Shown: in pieces, positions 32,468 through 40,254 of the stretch
Numbering within the stretch: position 1 is the first letter of the stretch
How the letters are laid out: each line of letters begins with the position of its first letter
Source: Actinomycetota bacterium
GTDB lineage: Bacteria > Actinomycetota > Thermoleophilia > Gaiellales > Gaiellaceae
Length of the DNA stretch: 43,441 nucleotides
Direction of reading: 5' to 3'
NCBI GenBank assembly: GCA_013816245.1
Contig: JACDEU010000022.1
Coordinates: 1-43,441, forward strand
Position numbers and translations under genes: made by a program
The notes under the pieces: model-generated
What the model saw: the letters and a program-made list of their open reading frames with translations, nothing else
What the model was told of the DNA's origin: nothing
Databases searched by the model: none

Positions 32468-34458
32468 GGCAACTCCACGGTTACCACGGTTCCCTGGCCG
32501 GGCGGGCTATCGACGCTCAGGCTCCCGCCCAGAGCGGCGACGCGGTCTGTCATACCGCCAAGACCCGACCCATCCGCAGGGCAGGCGCCGCCGACTCCGT
32601 CATCGCGGACGCAGACGAGCAGGCTGCCGTTTTGGCTCGTCGCGGTCACAGTGACCTGCGATGCCTGCGCGTGCTTCGCCGCGTTGGCGAGCGCCTCGCT
32701 GGCCACGAAGTAGGCCGCGGTCTCAAGATGGTCCTGGAAGCGCTCCTCTGTCACGTCGACCGTGGTACGTGGCGCCGAGCGCGACGCGAGCTCTCGCAGT
32801 GCTGCGCCCAGGCCGTCGTCGAGACGCGCGGGCCGCACGCCCCTGGCCAGCTCGCGCAGCTCCTTGATCGCCTCGCCGAGCTCCACGACGGTGTCGTCGA
32901 GTTCGCCCGCTTCCCGGCTTGACGCCGGCACCTGGTTCTGGATATGGCGGAGCGCAAGCCCGATCGAGACCAGGCGCTGCTGGGCCCCGTCGTGGAGGTC
33001 CCGCTCGAGTCGCCGGCGTTCCTCATAGCCGGCGGTGACGATCCGCGCCCGCGACTGCTCGACCTCTGCCAGCCGGCGCGCCACCTCCGCGCGAAGACGT
33101 CCGATCTCGATCGCAAGCCCGGCCGCGTCGATCACGCTCTCGAGCAGATCGGGGCGCTCGGAGAGCGCGCGGTCGTGAAGCACGGCGCCGAGCAGAAGGC
33201 TGCCGCGGCGCACCGGAGTCAGATCGCGCCGCGAGTCGGGCGCCACCGGCGCCGGACGCCCGGCGAAGTCCACGTGTTCATCGCTCTCTGGCAGCCAGAA
33301 GAAGAGCTCGAGGCTCGGGTCGCCCAGCGCCTCGGCGAGCACCGGGCCGGTTGCCTCCGGCGCGGCACGGCCGGCGCGCAGTTCCACGAGGTAGCGCTCG
33401 ACCCGTCGGAGCCCTTCATAGCGGGCGCGGCTGAAGCGCCGATCCACGAGCATCTGAACCCGCGAGCGAAGCGCCCCGAACGCGAGTGCCACGGCTAGCG
33501 TCGCGGCGGCGGTCGGCAACGTCGACCCCGCACCGAGGGCCACCCCCAGCGTCAGCGACACCGCCGCGTACGTCAAAGCCAGAAGCGCGCTAAGCGCCAG
33601 GTAAACCAGCGTGCGGTTGATCAGCCGGTCGACCTCGTAGAGGCGATAGCGCATCACGGCGACGCCGATCGCCAGCGGTATCGCGAGCACGACCAGGACA
33701 AGACCGATGACGGTCGCGGTGTCCGAGCCGCTGCCCAGGAGGCCCTCCGCCCACCCTGCGACGACTGCCGCCGGGATCAGCGCCGACGCGTAGGCGAGCA
33801 ACTTGATCTGCGACCGCTCGACGCCCGAAGCGCGCCGCAGCCTCGTGCCTACGGCGAGCGCCGCTGCAAAGAGACTCGCGAGCATGCCCAGCGCGCCGAT
33901 CGTGAAGGGAGCGATGAAGATCGCCTCAGGAAGTTGTGGCAGCGGCTTCGAGACAGCCCCGAACGGCTTGTCGAATGAGCCCGGCCGGAGAAACGAGAGC
34001 AGCAGAAAGAGAGCGAACGACGCGATCGCTGCCCACGCGATCGGCCGCCAACGGGGCGAGGGAAGCCGGCCGTCGGGAAAGACGAATGCGATCGCGGTGA
34101 ACGCCGCAAACACCGTCGGCCAGCCTGACTGATCGAATAGCACCGCCCACTCTGTTCCCGGCAGCGACCCAGGCCGCTCCAGCAGCCCGTACGCGGCGTA
34201 GTTGGCCGCCAACCCGTTGAGAGCAAGCACGAGCCCATTTGCCAGCAGCAGCCAGCCGATCGGGTTGTAACGACGGCGAGTGGCGACCACCAGGCCCACA
34301 CTCGTTGACATCACGACGGCGAGCGGGAAGACAAACGAAAGCCACGCGGGCTCGGTCGAACGGGACAAGGCATCGAGCAGGGACGCGCCCGCCATCACCC
34401 CAACGGTCAGGGAGACGACAATCCAAGAAGCGACCCGCGCAGCGCGCACTCCGCCCAT
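32455..34458 (-). CDS. Membrane histidine kinase, NarX/DesK-like (HisKA_3)
   Basis: A 667-residue kinase with about ten hydrophobic helices in the first 360 residues (such as WLSFVFPLAVVMSTSVGLVV and LVYLALSALLALTYAAVSLT), a GAF-like linker (ESDEHVDFAGRPAPVAP to SLLLGAVLHDRAL), the HisKA_3 box ERRRLERDLHDGAQQRLVSI with the phospho-His, and an HATPase domain with the N-box ASEALANAAKHAQ and DDGVGG. GGGAGGGGG lies just upstream of the ATG at 34458, which is preferred over an in-frame start at 34521. The many helices suggest an intramembrane or lipid-sensing input. Translationally coupled to the response regulator. Confidence 0.94.
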   Translation of the reverse strand: MGGVRAARVASWIVVSLTVGVMAGASLLDALSRSTEPAWLSFVFPLAVVMSTSVGLVVATRRRYNPIGWLLLANGLVLALNGLAANYAAYGLLERPGSLPGTEWAVLFDQSGWPTVFAAFTAIAFVFPDGRLPSPRWRPIAWAAIASFALFLLLSFLRPGSFDKPFGAVSKPLPQLPEAIFIAPFTIGALGMLASLFAAALAVGTRLRRASGVERSQIKLLAYASALIPAAVVAGWAEGLLGSGSDTATVIGLVLVVLAIPLAIGVAVMRYRLYEVDRLINRTLVYLALSALLALTYAAVSLTLGVALGAGSTLPTAAATLAVALAFGALRSRVQMLVDRRFSRARYEGLRRVERYLVELRAGRAAPEATGPVLAEALGDPSLELFFWLPESDEHVDFAGRPAPVAPDSRRDLTPVRRGSLLLGAVLHDRALSERPDLLESVIDAAGLAIEIGRLRAEVARRLAEVEQSRARIVTAGYEERRRLERDLHDGAQQRLVSIGLALRHIQNQVPASSREAGELDDTVVELGEAIKELRELARGVRPARLDDGLGAALRELASRSAPRTTVDVTEERFQDHLETAAYFVASEALANAAKHAQASQVTVTATSQNGSLLVCVRDDGVGGACPADGSGLGGMTDRVAALGGSLSVDSPPGQGTVVTVELPCES

Positions 34459-34608
34459 CTTCCCCCTCCCGCACCGCCCCGACAACCGCGCCACCACTCG
34501 CTCGAAAACAGGTGCTGGCACGTGCCCAGGTCAGGTGCTCGCAGCGATGCGCCGCGGCCTTGGCAGTCGTAGGTTCGAGAGATCCGACCAACTCTCGAAG
34601 GGAGCACC

Positions 34609-34896
34609 ATGGAAAGCACCGTAAAACGCCCCGCCGTCGACGTCGGCCCCCACCGCGCAAAGCCCGGCCTGGCCCTGTTGCTGGCGGTACTGTCAATTCC
34701 CGGCTCGACCCTCGCCTGGGACCTTCCTGCGGGCGGGCTGTGGATCGGCCTTCCGCTCGCCATCGTCGCGATCGTCCTCGGCATCCGCGCACGCCGCGAG
34801 GTCGCGGGCGAGGCCCGGTCACGGATAGCGATCGTCGCGATCGTGATCGCGGTCTTGGCCATCGGCCAGATGGTCCTCTTCGTAGCCCTCAGCTAG
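34609..34896 (+). CDS. Small two-TM membrane protein
   Basis: A 95-residue protein with ribosome binding site GAAGGGAG just upstream and two long hydrophobic helices (LALLLAVLSIPGSTLAW with GLWIGLPLAIVAIVLGI, and RIAIVAIVIAVLAIGQMVLF). The pattern is like DUF4190-type actinobacterial proteins. Divergent from the histidine kinase; a hairpin follows it. Function unknown. Confidence 0.8.
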   Translation: MESTVKRPAVDVGPHRAKPGLALLLAVLSIPGSTLAWDLPAGGLWIGLPLAIVAIVLGIRARREVAGEARSRIAIVAIVIAVLAIGQMVLFVALS

Positions 34897-34914
34897 ACCG
34901 GGATTGATACGGGC

Positions 34915-34935
34915 GGCCGAGCCTCGTGCTCGGCC
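34915..34935 (+). terminator. Hairpin after the two-TM protein gene
   Basis: GGCCGAGC and GCTCGGCC, 8-bp perfect arms around a CTCGT loop, 19 nt after the stop at 34896. No T-run. Probable terminator. Confidence 0.5.
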
Positions 34936-35046
34936 CGGCCGACGTCAAGCGGGCGCGCGCAACCAGCCGGGTCGCTCGGTAATGCAAATCGGGAGCTGCT
35001 CCTTGACCGAGGACGCGCTCTCGCACACGAACCCAGAGGAGAAACG

Positions 35047-35919
35047 ATGAGAGTCAAGCTCACACACAAACCCAGCGTGGTGGCGTTCGCGCTGCTCGTC
35101 GCCGCCTCGGTCGGCCTCGCGGGCTGCGGCGGCGGCGGCAACAAACAGGCGGCGACAACGCCGACCGAGTTCACCATCACGGCGAGCGAGGCTGGCAAGC
35201 AGTTGCGTCTCTTCGTCCCGAAGGCGTTGCGAGCCGGGCTCGTGACCATCGAGCTCACGAATACCGGCAAGGCGTTTCACGAGGCCCAGCTCATTCGCCT
35301 CGAGCCCGGCCACACGCCCGAGGACGCGCTGAAGGTCATTGCCGCCGAAGGGGCGCCCAGCCCCGGCTGGATTCACGTAGCCGGCGGTACCGGCCCCGCA
35401 CCGCCGGGTGGCAAGCGCTCGGCGACACAGCGGTTGCGGCCGGGCAACTACATCGTCTACGACGCACCTTTCCAGAACGAAGGTAAGGGCCTGAAGTTCG
35501 GGCTAGCCTCATTCAAGGTCGAGGGCAAGGCCGACGACAGCGGCGAGCTGCCAAAGGCGGTGGCCAAGATCGAGGCGTACGAGTACGGCTTCAAGGCATC
35601 GGGGCTGACCGTCGGCAGGAACACGATCGAGTTCTCGAACACCGGCACGGAGCCGCACCACGTGATCGCGGTGCCCTACAAGCCCGGCGCCACGCTCGCT
35701 AAGCTGCGCAAAGCGTTCGGGCAAACGGGAGGCCCCGAGCCGCCGCTCGACTTCGCAAACGTCGTCTACACCGCCAGGATCGACGGCGGTACAAAGCAGA
35801 TCACCCAGCTCGACCTCGCCAAACCGGGCAAGTACGCCCTCCTCTGCTTTGTCAGCGATCGCAAGGGCGGTCCGCCGCACGTAGCGCAGGGGATGATCGC
35901 CGAAATCACGGTGCGCTGA
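35047..35919 (+). CDS. Lipoprotein with two cupredoxin-like domains
   Basis: A 290-residue exported protein. The N-terminus ends in a lipobox LAGC with the acylated Cys at 27, so it is anchored to the outer face of the membrane. Residues about 40-158 and 168-290 are two cupredoxin-like domains. The second has plausible type-1 copper ligands: His204/205 (EPHHVIAV), Cys267 (YALLCFV), His278 and Met283 (PHVAQGM). The first has His78 (KAFHEAQLI) but no Cys, so it is probably copper-free. GAGGAGAAACG before the ATG is a good ribosome binding site. It could carry electrons or bind copper; no oxidase or redox partner is adjacent. Confidence 0.88.
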   Translation: MRVKLTHKPSVVAFALLVAASVGLAGCGGGGNKQAATTPTEFTITASEAGKQLRLFVPKALRAGLVTIELTNTGKAFHEAQLIRLEPGHTPEDALKVIAAEGAPSPGWIHVAGGTGPAPPGGKRSATQRLRPGNYIVYDAPFQNEGKGLKFGLASFKVEGKADDSGELPKAVAKIEAYEYGFKASGLTVGRNTIEFSNTGTEPHHVIAVPYKPGATLAKLRKAFGQTGGPEPPLDFANVVYTARIDGGTKQITQLDLAKPGKYALLCFVSDRKGGPPHVAQGMIAEITVR

Positions 35920-35947
35920 CTGGCATCCCCGCCATCCGAAGAGACGC

Positions 35948-35985
35948 GGCGCCGACACCACCTCGGCCCGGTGGGGTTCGGCGCC
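35948..35985 (+). terminator. Hairpin after the cupredoxin lipoprotein gene
   Basis: GGCGCCGA at 35948 and its complement ending at 35985 begin a stem that continues, with one bulge, into CACC/GGTG; the loop is about 7 nt. It lies 28 nt after the stop. No T-run follows. Confidence 0.5.
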
Positions 35986-36170
35986 TCCTGCCGCGAGCGA
36001 GCTGGCGCTCGTTTGTCGTCACTCCAACGACGCTGCTTCGCTGGCACCGTCGGCTGGTCGCCAAGCGCTGTTACTACAGAACCGCACCTGAGCATCTGGG
36101 TTTTTGACAGCCCTTCAGGCTCCCGGAATGTCCATACTTGCGGCCCGACAACCGAAAAGGGAGTGACGGT

Positions 36171-36443
36171 ATGAGTACTACCGTGATCATTCTGATTGTC
36201 GTTGCAGTGATCGTTGTTCTGGCCGCTGCGGCGTTCGTCGCGCGGCGCCAGCGTGCGCGGCAGCTCGACCAGAAGCGTGTCGAGGCTCGCGAGCACCGCG
36301 AGCAGGCGGACACGAGAGGCAGGAAGGCGGAGCAGGCACGGCTTGCAGCTGAGGAGCAGACAGACCGGGCACACAAGGAACAGACCGCAGCCGAGGAGCA
36401 TCGGCAGCAGGCAGAGGAGATCGACCCGGACGTCGAGGAGTGA
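36171..36443 (+). CDS. Small protein: one TM helix and charged coiled-coil tail
   Basis: A 90-residue protein. MSTTVIILIVVAVIVVLAAA is one N-terminal helix, followed by RRQRARQLDQKRVEAREHRE and a long Glu/Gln/Arg-rich helix (QARLAAEEQTDRAHKEQTAA) predicted to be coiled coil, ending PDVEE. AAAAGGGAG at 36157-36165 is a good ribosome binding site. Similar short anchored coiled coils occur next to stress-response genes in actinobacteria. Function unknown. Confidence 0.8.
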   Translation: MSTTVIILIVVAVIVVLAAAAFVARRQRARQLDQKRVEAREHREQADTRGRKAEQARLAAEEQTDRAHKEQTAAEEHRQQAEEIDPDVEE

Positions 36444-36706
36444 CCTAGGCGTCGCGACGCCCTCGAGCGAAACGGAGTCGTCAGGTAACGAGGAGTAGGC
36501 GACACGACTGCTCGACACGTACCTCGCGCGGACACCTCCCGAGGACGCCAGAGCCGAGGCAAACGACCAAAGCAGGCATGATCTTCCGGAGGTCGCGGAG
36601 AGCCCAAGCTACTGGGAGACCGCCGCCGCAAGAGGCCGGTGGATGCGAATGACAGACTTCTTGTATCCACGGATTGGAAACCAGGCTCAATGGAAATGAA
36701 CGCAAC
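36444..36706. other. Gap between two membrane-protein genes
   Basis: A 14-bp palindrome GGCGTCG/CGACGCC at 36448-36461, just after the preceding stop, may be a weak terminator. The rest has no supported gene; the minus-strand reading has a weak resemblance to the end of a universal-stress-protein domain but is too degenerate to call. Confidence 0.45.
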
Positions 36707-37534
36707 ATGACTGCCGCCACCGGCCCCGATCGAGCCCGACACCAGGTTGAGAACGCCGACTGGCTGAACGCGCTCGCGCGGGTCGGCCTCGTCGCCAAAG
36801 GCGCGTCGTTTGCCCTGGTCGGCATCCTCGCGATCAAGCTGGCGGTAGAGAGCGGCGGCAAGGCGACAAGCCGCCAGGGCGCGCTCCAGTCGCTGGCGCA
36901 GCACTCGTTCGGGAAGTTTTTGCTGATCCTCCTTGCAGTCGGCTTCGCCGCCTACGCACTCTGGCGCTTCGCCCAAACGTTTTTCGACAAGAACGACGTC
37001 GGCGCAGGCGCGAAAGGCCTTGCCAAGCGCACGGGGTACTTCGGCCGCGGGACGATCTATGCGAGCCTCACCTATTCGACAGTCAAGATCATCTCCGGCG
37101 CGGCCCAGAAATCGCAGAACCAAAAGGCGCATAAGACGACCGCGACCGTGCTCTCCTGGCCCGCCGGGAAGTGGATCGTCGGCGCGGCCGGCCTCGTGCT
37201 GATCGGCGTCGGCCTCTGGAACGGCTACCGCGGCGTCGAGAAGAAGTTCCTGAAGAACTGGATGACAGAAAAGATGAGCTCGTCCGCGCAAAGCTGGGGC
37301 TCGCGCTCGGGCGTCGTCGGTCTCCTCGCGCGGATGGTCGTCTTCGCCCTGATCGGGATTTTCGTCGTCAAGGCCGCCCACGACTACAACCCACGGGAAG
37401 CGATCGGTCTCGACGGCGCGCTGCAGAAGCTGGCGAACCACAGTTACGGCTCGTGGCTGCTCGGAATCGTCGCGGCAGGCCTCCTCGCCTACGCCGTCTT
37501 CTGCCTGTTCGAGGCGCGCTACCGCAAAGTCTGA
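36707..37534 (+). CDS. DUF1206 integral membrane protein
   Basis: A 275-residue membrane protein made of three repeats of two helices, each beginning with a conserved short motif: LNALARVGLVAKGASFALVG, AKRTGYFGRGTIYASLTYST and WGSRSGVVGLLARMVVFALI. This is the DUF1206 architecture; each repeat pairs a G-x-x-x-[RK]G/A helix with a second helix ending in GxxxYAxWRF-like residues. Start is likely the ATG at 36707; a TTG at 36674 is in frame. Function undescribed; no partner is adjacent. Confidence 0.88.
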   Translation: MTAATGPDRARHQVENADWLNALARVGLVAKGASFALVGILAIKLAVESGGKATSRQGALQSLAQHSFGKFLLILLAVGFAAYALWRFAQTFFDKNDVGAGAKGLAKRTGYFGRGTIYASLTYSTVKIISGAAQKSQNQKAHKTTATVLSWPAGKWIVGAAGLVLIGVGLWNGYRGVEKKFLKNWMTEKMSSSAQSWGSRSGVVGLLARMVVFALIGIFVVKAAHDYNPREAIGLDGALQKLANHSYGSWLLGIVAAGLLAYAVFCLFEARYRKV

Positions 37535-37908
37535 CGAGCGACACGGCTTCGCCAACGGTCGGGTGACTTCCGCCCCGATGTGTCTCCAGATCGTCTGTTG
37601 CCACCTGCCTGATCGCCTCGACAGCGACTGCACGGTCGCCTGCGTACGCGATGCAGAGAGTCGGTCGCATGGCAATCAGCTTCAAGGCTGCATCGAGATA
37701 CCCCGCCTGTCGATCGCGCTCTGGGCCGGGGTCTTGGAGCGAACACGCTCGGCGAAGCGCAGACCTATGCGAACCACATTCATCGCAAGGCGAAAGCGCG
37801 TTTTTGGCGGGATCGCTTTCGGAACGGGAACCTCGCTGACAAAACTTGGGCAAAAGTCCGGGAGCGCTCTCCGGAGCAGCAACAAACCCTGTTTCCAGGG
37901 CCTTCCTG
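37535..37908. other. Stretch with a possible decayed gene
   Basis: On the minus strand, about 37715-37590 reads DAALKLIAMRPTLCIAYAGD then RAVAVEAIRQVATDD, a protein-like segment without start or family, possibly the remains of a gene cut by an integration next to the tRNA fragment. Nothing else is supported in this stretch. Confidence 0.35.
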
Positions 37909-37950
37909 TAGCGGGGGCAGGATTTGAATCTGCGATCTCCGGGTTATGAG
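37909..37950 (-). tRNA. 3' half of a tRNA-Met (CAT) gene, likely an attachment-site remnant
   Basis: On the minus strand, CTCATAA (anticodon loop with CAT), then CCCGGAG, the T-arm GCAGATTCAAATCCTGC and the acceptor end CCCCGCTA occur in order, matching the second half of an actinobacterial tRNA-Met. The 5' half is absent: the bases preceding CTCATAA do not form an anticodon stem or D-arm. A fragment spanning exactly the anticodon loop to the 3' end is what integration by a tyrosine recombinase leaves in a tRNA gene. One T-stem pair is mismatched. Not a functional tRNA. Confidence 0.7.
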
Positions 37951-38117
37951 ACGTGCGTTGCCAGGTCAGATAACGTTACGACCGCCCAGATCGCCTGAGA
38001 TCAGGCAAGGTTGGCTCAGACGGGCAAAAAGTTGGCAAAAGTTCTCGCCTGCCAAGAGAACGCTACGGGCGCCGCATTGCGGCCGAGCGTCAAGGCGATT
38101 GTGTCTATCAGCGAGTG

Positions 38118-38152
38118 CCGCGGCGGGCCGGATCGAAACCAGCCCGCCGCGG
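38118..38152 (-). terminator. Hairpin after the trypsin-like protease gene
   Basis: CCGCGGCGGGC and GCCCGCCGCGG, perfect 11-bp arms with a 13-nt loop, 16 nt after the protease stop at 38169. No T-run follows on the minus strand. Confidence 0.6.
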
Positions 38153-38168
38153 TTCGTTCGCTCTCTGG

Positions 38169-39086
38169 CTAAGAAGGCGGTGATGTAACGACCCGCGTGG
38201 TGCCGTCGTACGACACGACAGTGATGCCGCCGTACGTGTAATCGGCGTTCGCCAGGATCCAGTTGAGCGTCTCGGCCGTGTCGGTCCGGTATGCGAAGGC
38301 ACTGCCTGCGCAGTTGAGGTTCTTCACAAACGAGTTGACGCCGACGATGATGTCAGTGCTGTCGTAGAGGATCGGCCCACCGGAGTCCCCGAAGCAGGTG
38401 CCGCCCTTGCCGCCGCCTGGGTTGGTCGATAGGTGGAGGTTCGTGCCGCCCTCATAGGCGCTGCCGATGTTGACCAGCTGCAGCGTCGCCATCAGTCGCT
38501 CCCGGTACGAGATCGTGGCGGGCTGAGTCTCCGAGATGCCGTAGCCCGTGGCGGTGAACGTCGCGTTCTTGCCGGTCTGCGCCGCAACGCTGTCGAGGAA
38601 GCCGACATCAGCGAGGCTGCCGTACCTACTCAGATACAACGGCTGGTCCAGGATCGCCATGCCGACATCGAGGTTGTCCTGACCGATTCCCCTCAGGCCC
38701 GTGAAGCCGTTGTTGAGCAGTGTGCTCGCCGTGCGACACGGGTACTGGGCCGTATCAATGCAGCTGTACGGGTAGCCCGTAACGGCAGCTTCACCCGTAG
38801 CCGGATTGTAGGTCGATCCGCCTGACTGCGAGAACCAGATGATCGCATGATCCACATTCGGATCAGCGACATCAGAGCAGTGCCCTGCGGTCAGGAACGT
38901 TGTCGGATTGATCAGCGCCCCACTACAACGATGAAGGAATTTGCCGTTCGCGTCGTAATACGCGATCAGACCGACATAGTCGTGGATGAAGTCCTTCTCG
39001 AAGTTCCCGGTGATCGCACCCGCAGGCGACACCGCGACTACGGCAGTACAAGCCAAAGCGGCAAACGCCGCCAACACCTTACGCAT
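38169..39086 (-). CDS. Secreted trypsin-like (S1) serine protease
   Basis: A 305-residue exported protease. The signal peptide is MRKVLAAFAALACTAVVAVS with a cut near PAGA. Catalytic triad: His69 in LTAGHCSD, Asp140 in GQDNLDVGMAIL, and Ser235 in GTCFGDSGGPIL. Cys54 and Cys70 would form the usual His-loop disulfide. The residue before the GDSGG (Phe) and the pocket residues do not clearly fix specificity. GGGGAG lies just before the ATG at 39086; an in-frame ATG at 39194 would put a hydrophilic region before the signal and is rejected. Secreted; a strong hairpin follows. Confidence 0.93.
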   Translation of the reverse strand: MRKVLAAFAALACTAVVAVSPAGAITGNFEKDFIHDYVGLIAYYDANGKFLHRCSGALINPTTFLTAGHCSDVADPNVDHAIIWFSQSGGSTYNPATGEAAVTGYPYSCIDTAQYPCRTASTLLNNGFTGLRGIGQDNLDVGMAILDQPLYLSRYGSLADVGFLDSVAAQTGKNATFTATGYGISETQPATISYRERLMATLQLVNIGSAYEGGTNLHLSTNPGGGKGGTCFGDSGGPILYDSTDIIVGVNSFVKNLNCAGSAFAYRTDTAETLNWILANADYTYGGITVVSYDGTTRVVTSPPS

Positions 39087-39228
39087 TTGTTCTCCCCTCG
39101 TTCCTCGATATCGCGTGACTGTTACGCGCTCATATTCTCTTACCCGCTCCGCGATCGCTCTAACACCTCCAGCGTCGTATCTGCGAGCGCTCACCCGACA
39201 GCCCTGAATAGACCACTATGCCTCTAAA

Positions 39229-39263
39229 GACGCAGGATTTGAACCTGCCCGGCCGGACCGAGC
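39229..39263 (-). tRNA. tRNA-like fragment (T-arm with a possible anticodon arm)
   Basis: On the minus strand, GCAGGTTCAAATCCTGC (39232-39248) is a perfect T-arm with the canonical TTCAAAT loop. Directly before it GCTCG-GTCCGGC-CGGGC (39247-39263) can fold as a 5-bp stem with a 7-nt loop reading CCG at the anticodon position, but it overlaps the T-stem and leaves no variable loop. This looks like a rearranged tRNA relic, not a functional gene. It shares the T-arm core with the fragment at 37909. Confidence 0.45.
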
Positions 39264-39392
39264 GCTCAACCGCATGCCACCTGACCCGAGACGGCCGACA
39301 CCCCGACTCGCCCTCTCACCTCGAACAGACCACGGCGAAAACCGTTGCCGGCGTTTGCGACCACCCTACGCTTGCGCGTTGGGTAGGTCGCG

Positions 39393-40136
39393 CTATCGCA
39401 GCTTGACCCTTCTCTTGATCGTGGTCCCGTTTCCCCAGGGATCGACGAGAAGGATCTGGACACCCAGGTAGTGCGTTTTGGTCGCGCGACGAAAGACAAA
39501 GGAGACGACGCTCGTGCCTGCGGTCACCGTTCCGTTCTTGTTCGCGACATACGAGCCGGCGGTGGCGCTCGCCGTGAACGTGACGGCGTTCTCCTCGACA
39601 TTGTCGCGAGCGGAGAACGCGACGTGGACGGTCCAGCGGCCGCGCCGCGCGTGTGGACGAACCACTTCGACACGCGTGACGGCCGCGGAGGGCCCTATCG
39701 CGTCGAAGTCCACGACACCCGTCCACGTGTCGTTGAAGACGATCGGCGACACGTTCTCGCCCGTAGAGTGGTCGACCGTGCCTGTTCCCGTGCCGCGGAG
39801 CGCCGTGTACTTCCCCGAACCCTCCACGATCGTCCACGGCCCGGACGCGCCGCTGCGGTGTTCGAGCTCGCCCGCGAACCCGGCGGTGAACGTACCGCTG
39901 GCGTCGGAACAGGTGAAGACGCGCCTGCCCATGCGTCCGAGCCAACTGCCCGACGCGCACAGCGGCGCCGACGCGGTGAACGTCCCCTCGTGCCGATCCG
40001 CATCCGGTGGATGAATGCCGTCCAGATGCAGCGTTACCTGCATCGGCGCCCCGAGGGCGCCTGGTGCCGAACCCAAGGCGACCAGGACTACCATGCCGAC
40101 CATCGCGATTCCCGTTTGTTTGATGAACATCTTCAT
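39393..40136 (-). CDS. Secreted beta-rich protein of unknown function
   Basis: A 247-residue exported protein with signal peptide MKMFIKQTGIAMVGMVVLVA then LGSAPGALGAP. Residues about 32-145 have a repeated Gly/Thr pattern (GTFTASAPLCASGSWLGRMG, SGTFTAGFAGELEHRSGASG), including two Cys that may form a disulfide. The last 95 residues are immunoglobulin-like (RWTVHVAFSARDNVEENAVT, SYVANKNGTVTAGTSVVSF) and end in a basic KRRVKLR. GGGAGG lies just before the ATG at 40136. No family recognised. Divergent from the SARP fusion gene. Confidence 0.8.
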   Translation of the reverse strand: MKMFIKQTGIAMVGMVVLVALGSAPGALGAPMQVTLHLDGIHPPDADRHEGTFTASAPLCASGSWLGRMGRRVFTCSDASGTFTAGFAGELEHRSGASGPWTIVEGSGKYTALRGTGTGTVDHSTGENVSPIVFNDTWTGVVDFDAIGPSAAVTRVEVVRPHARRGRWTVHVAFSARDNVEENAVTFTASATAGSYVANKNGTVTAGTSVVSFVFRRATKTHYLGVQILLVDPWGNGTTIKRRVKLR

Positions 40137-40254
40137 CGTCCCTCCCAGCAGGTGGCGATCTCTCACACGTCGAAGCGTGCGATCCCGCGGTTGCAGGCGA
40201 CCTAATCCCCGGTAAATCGATCCTTCGGCGGCCGCTGGAACGGCGCGAGGCGCG

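Noticed and set aside
32455-34521. Histidine kinase start at 34521
   Set aside because: The extra 21 residues are hydrophilic and lack a ribosome binding site, while GGGAGGGGG directly precedes the ATG at 34458.
36481-36660. Minus-strand resemblance to a universal stress protein C-terminus
   Set aside because: Only a loose pattern (LLVVxSxGLG-like) with no start, frame continuity or ribosome binding site; too weak to call.
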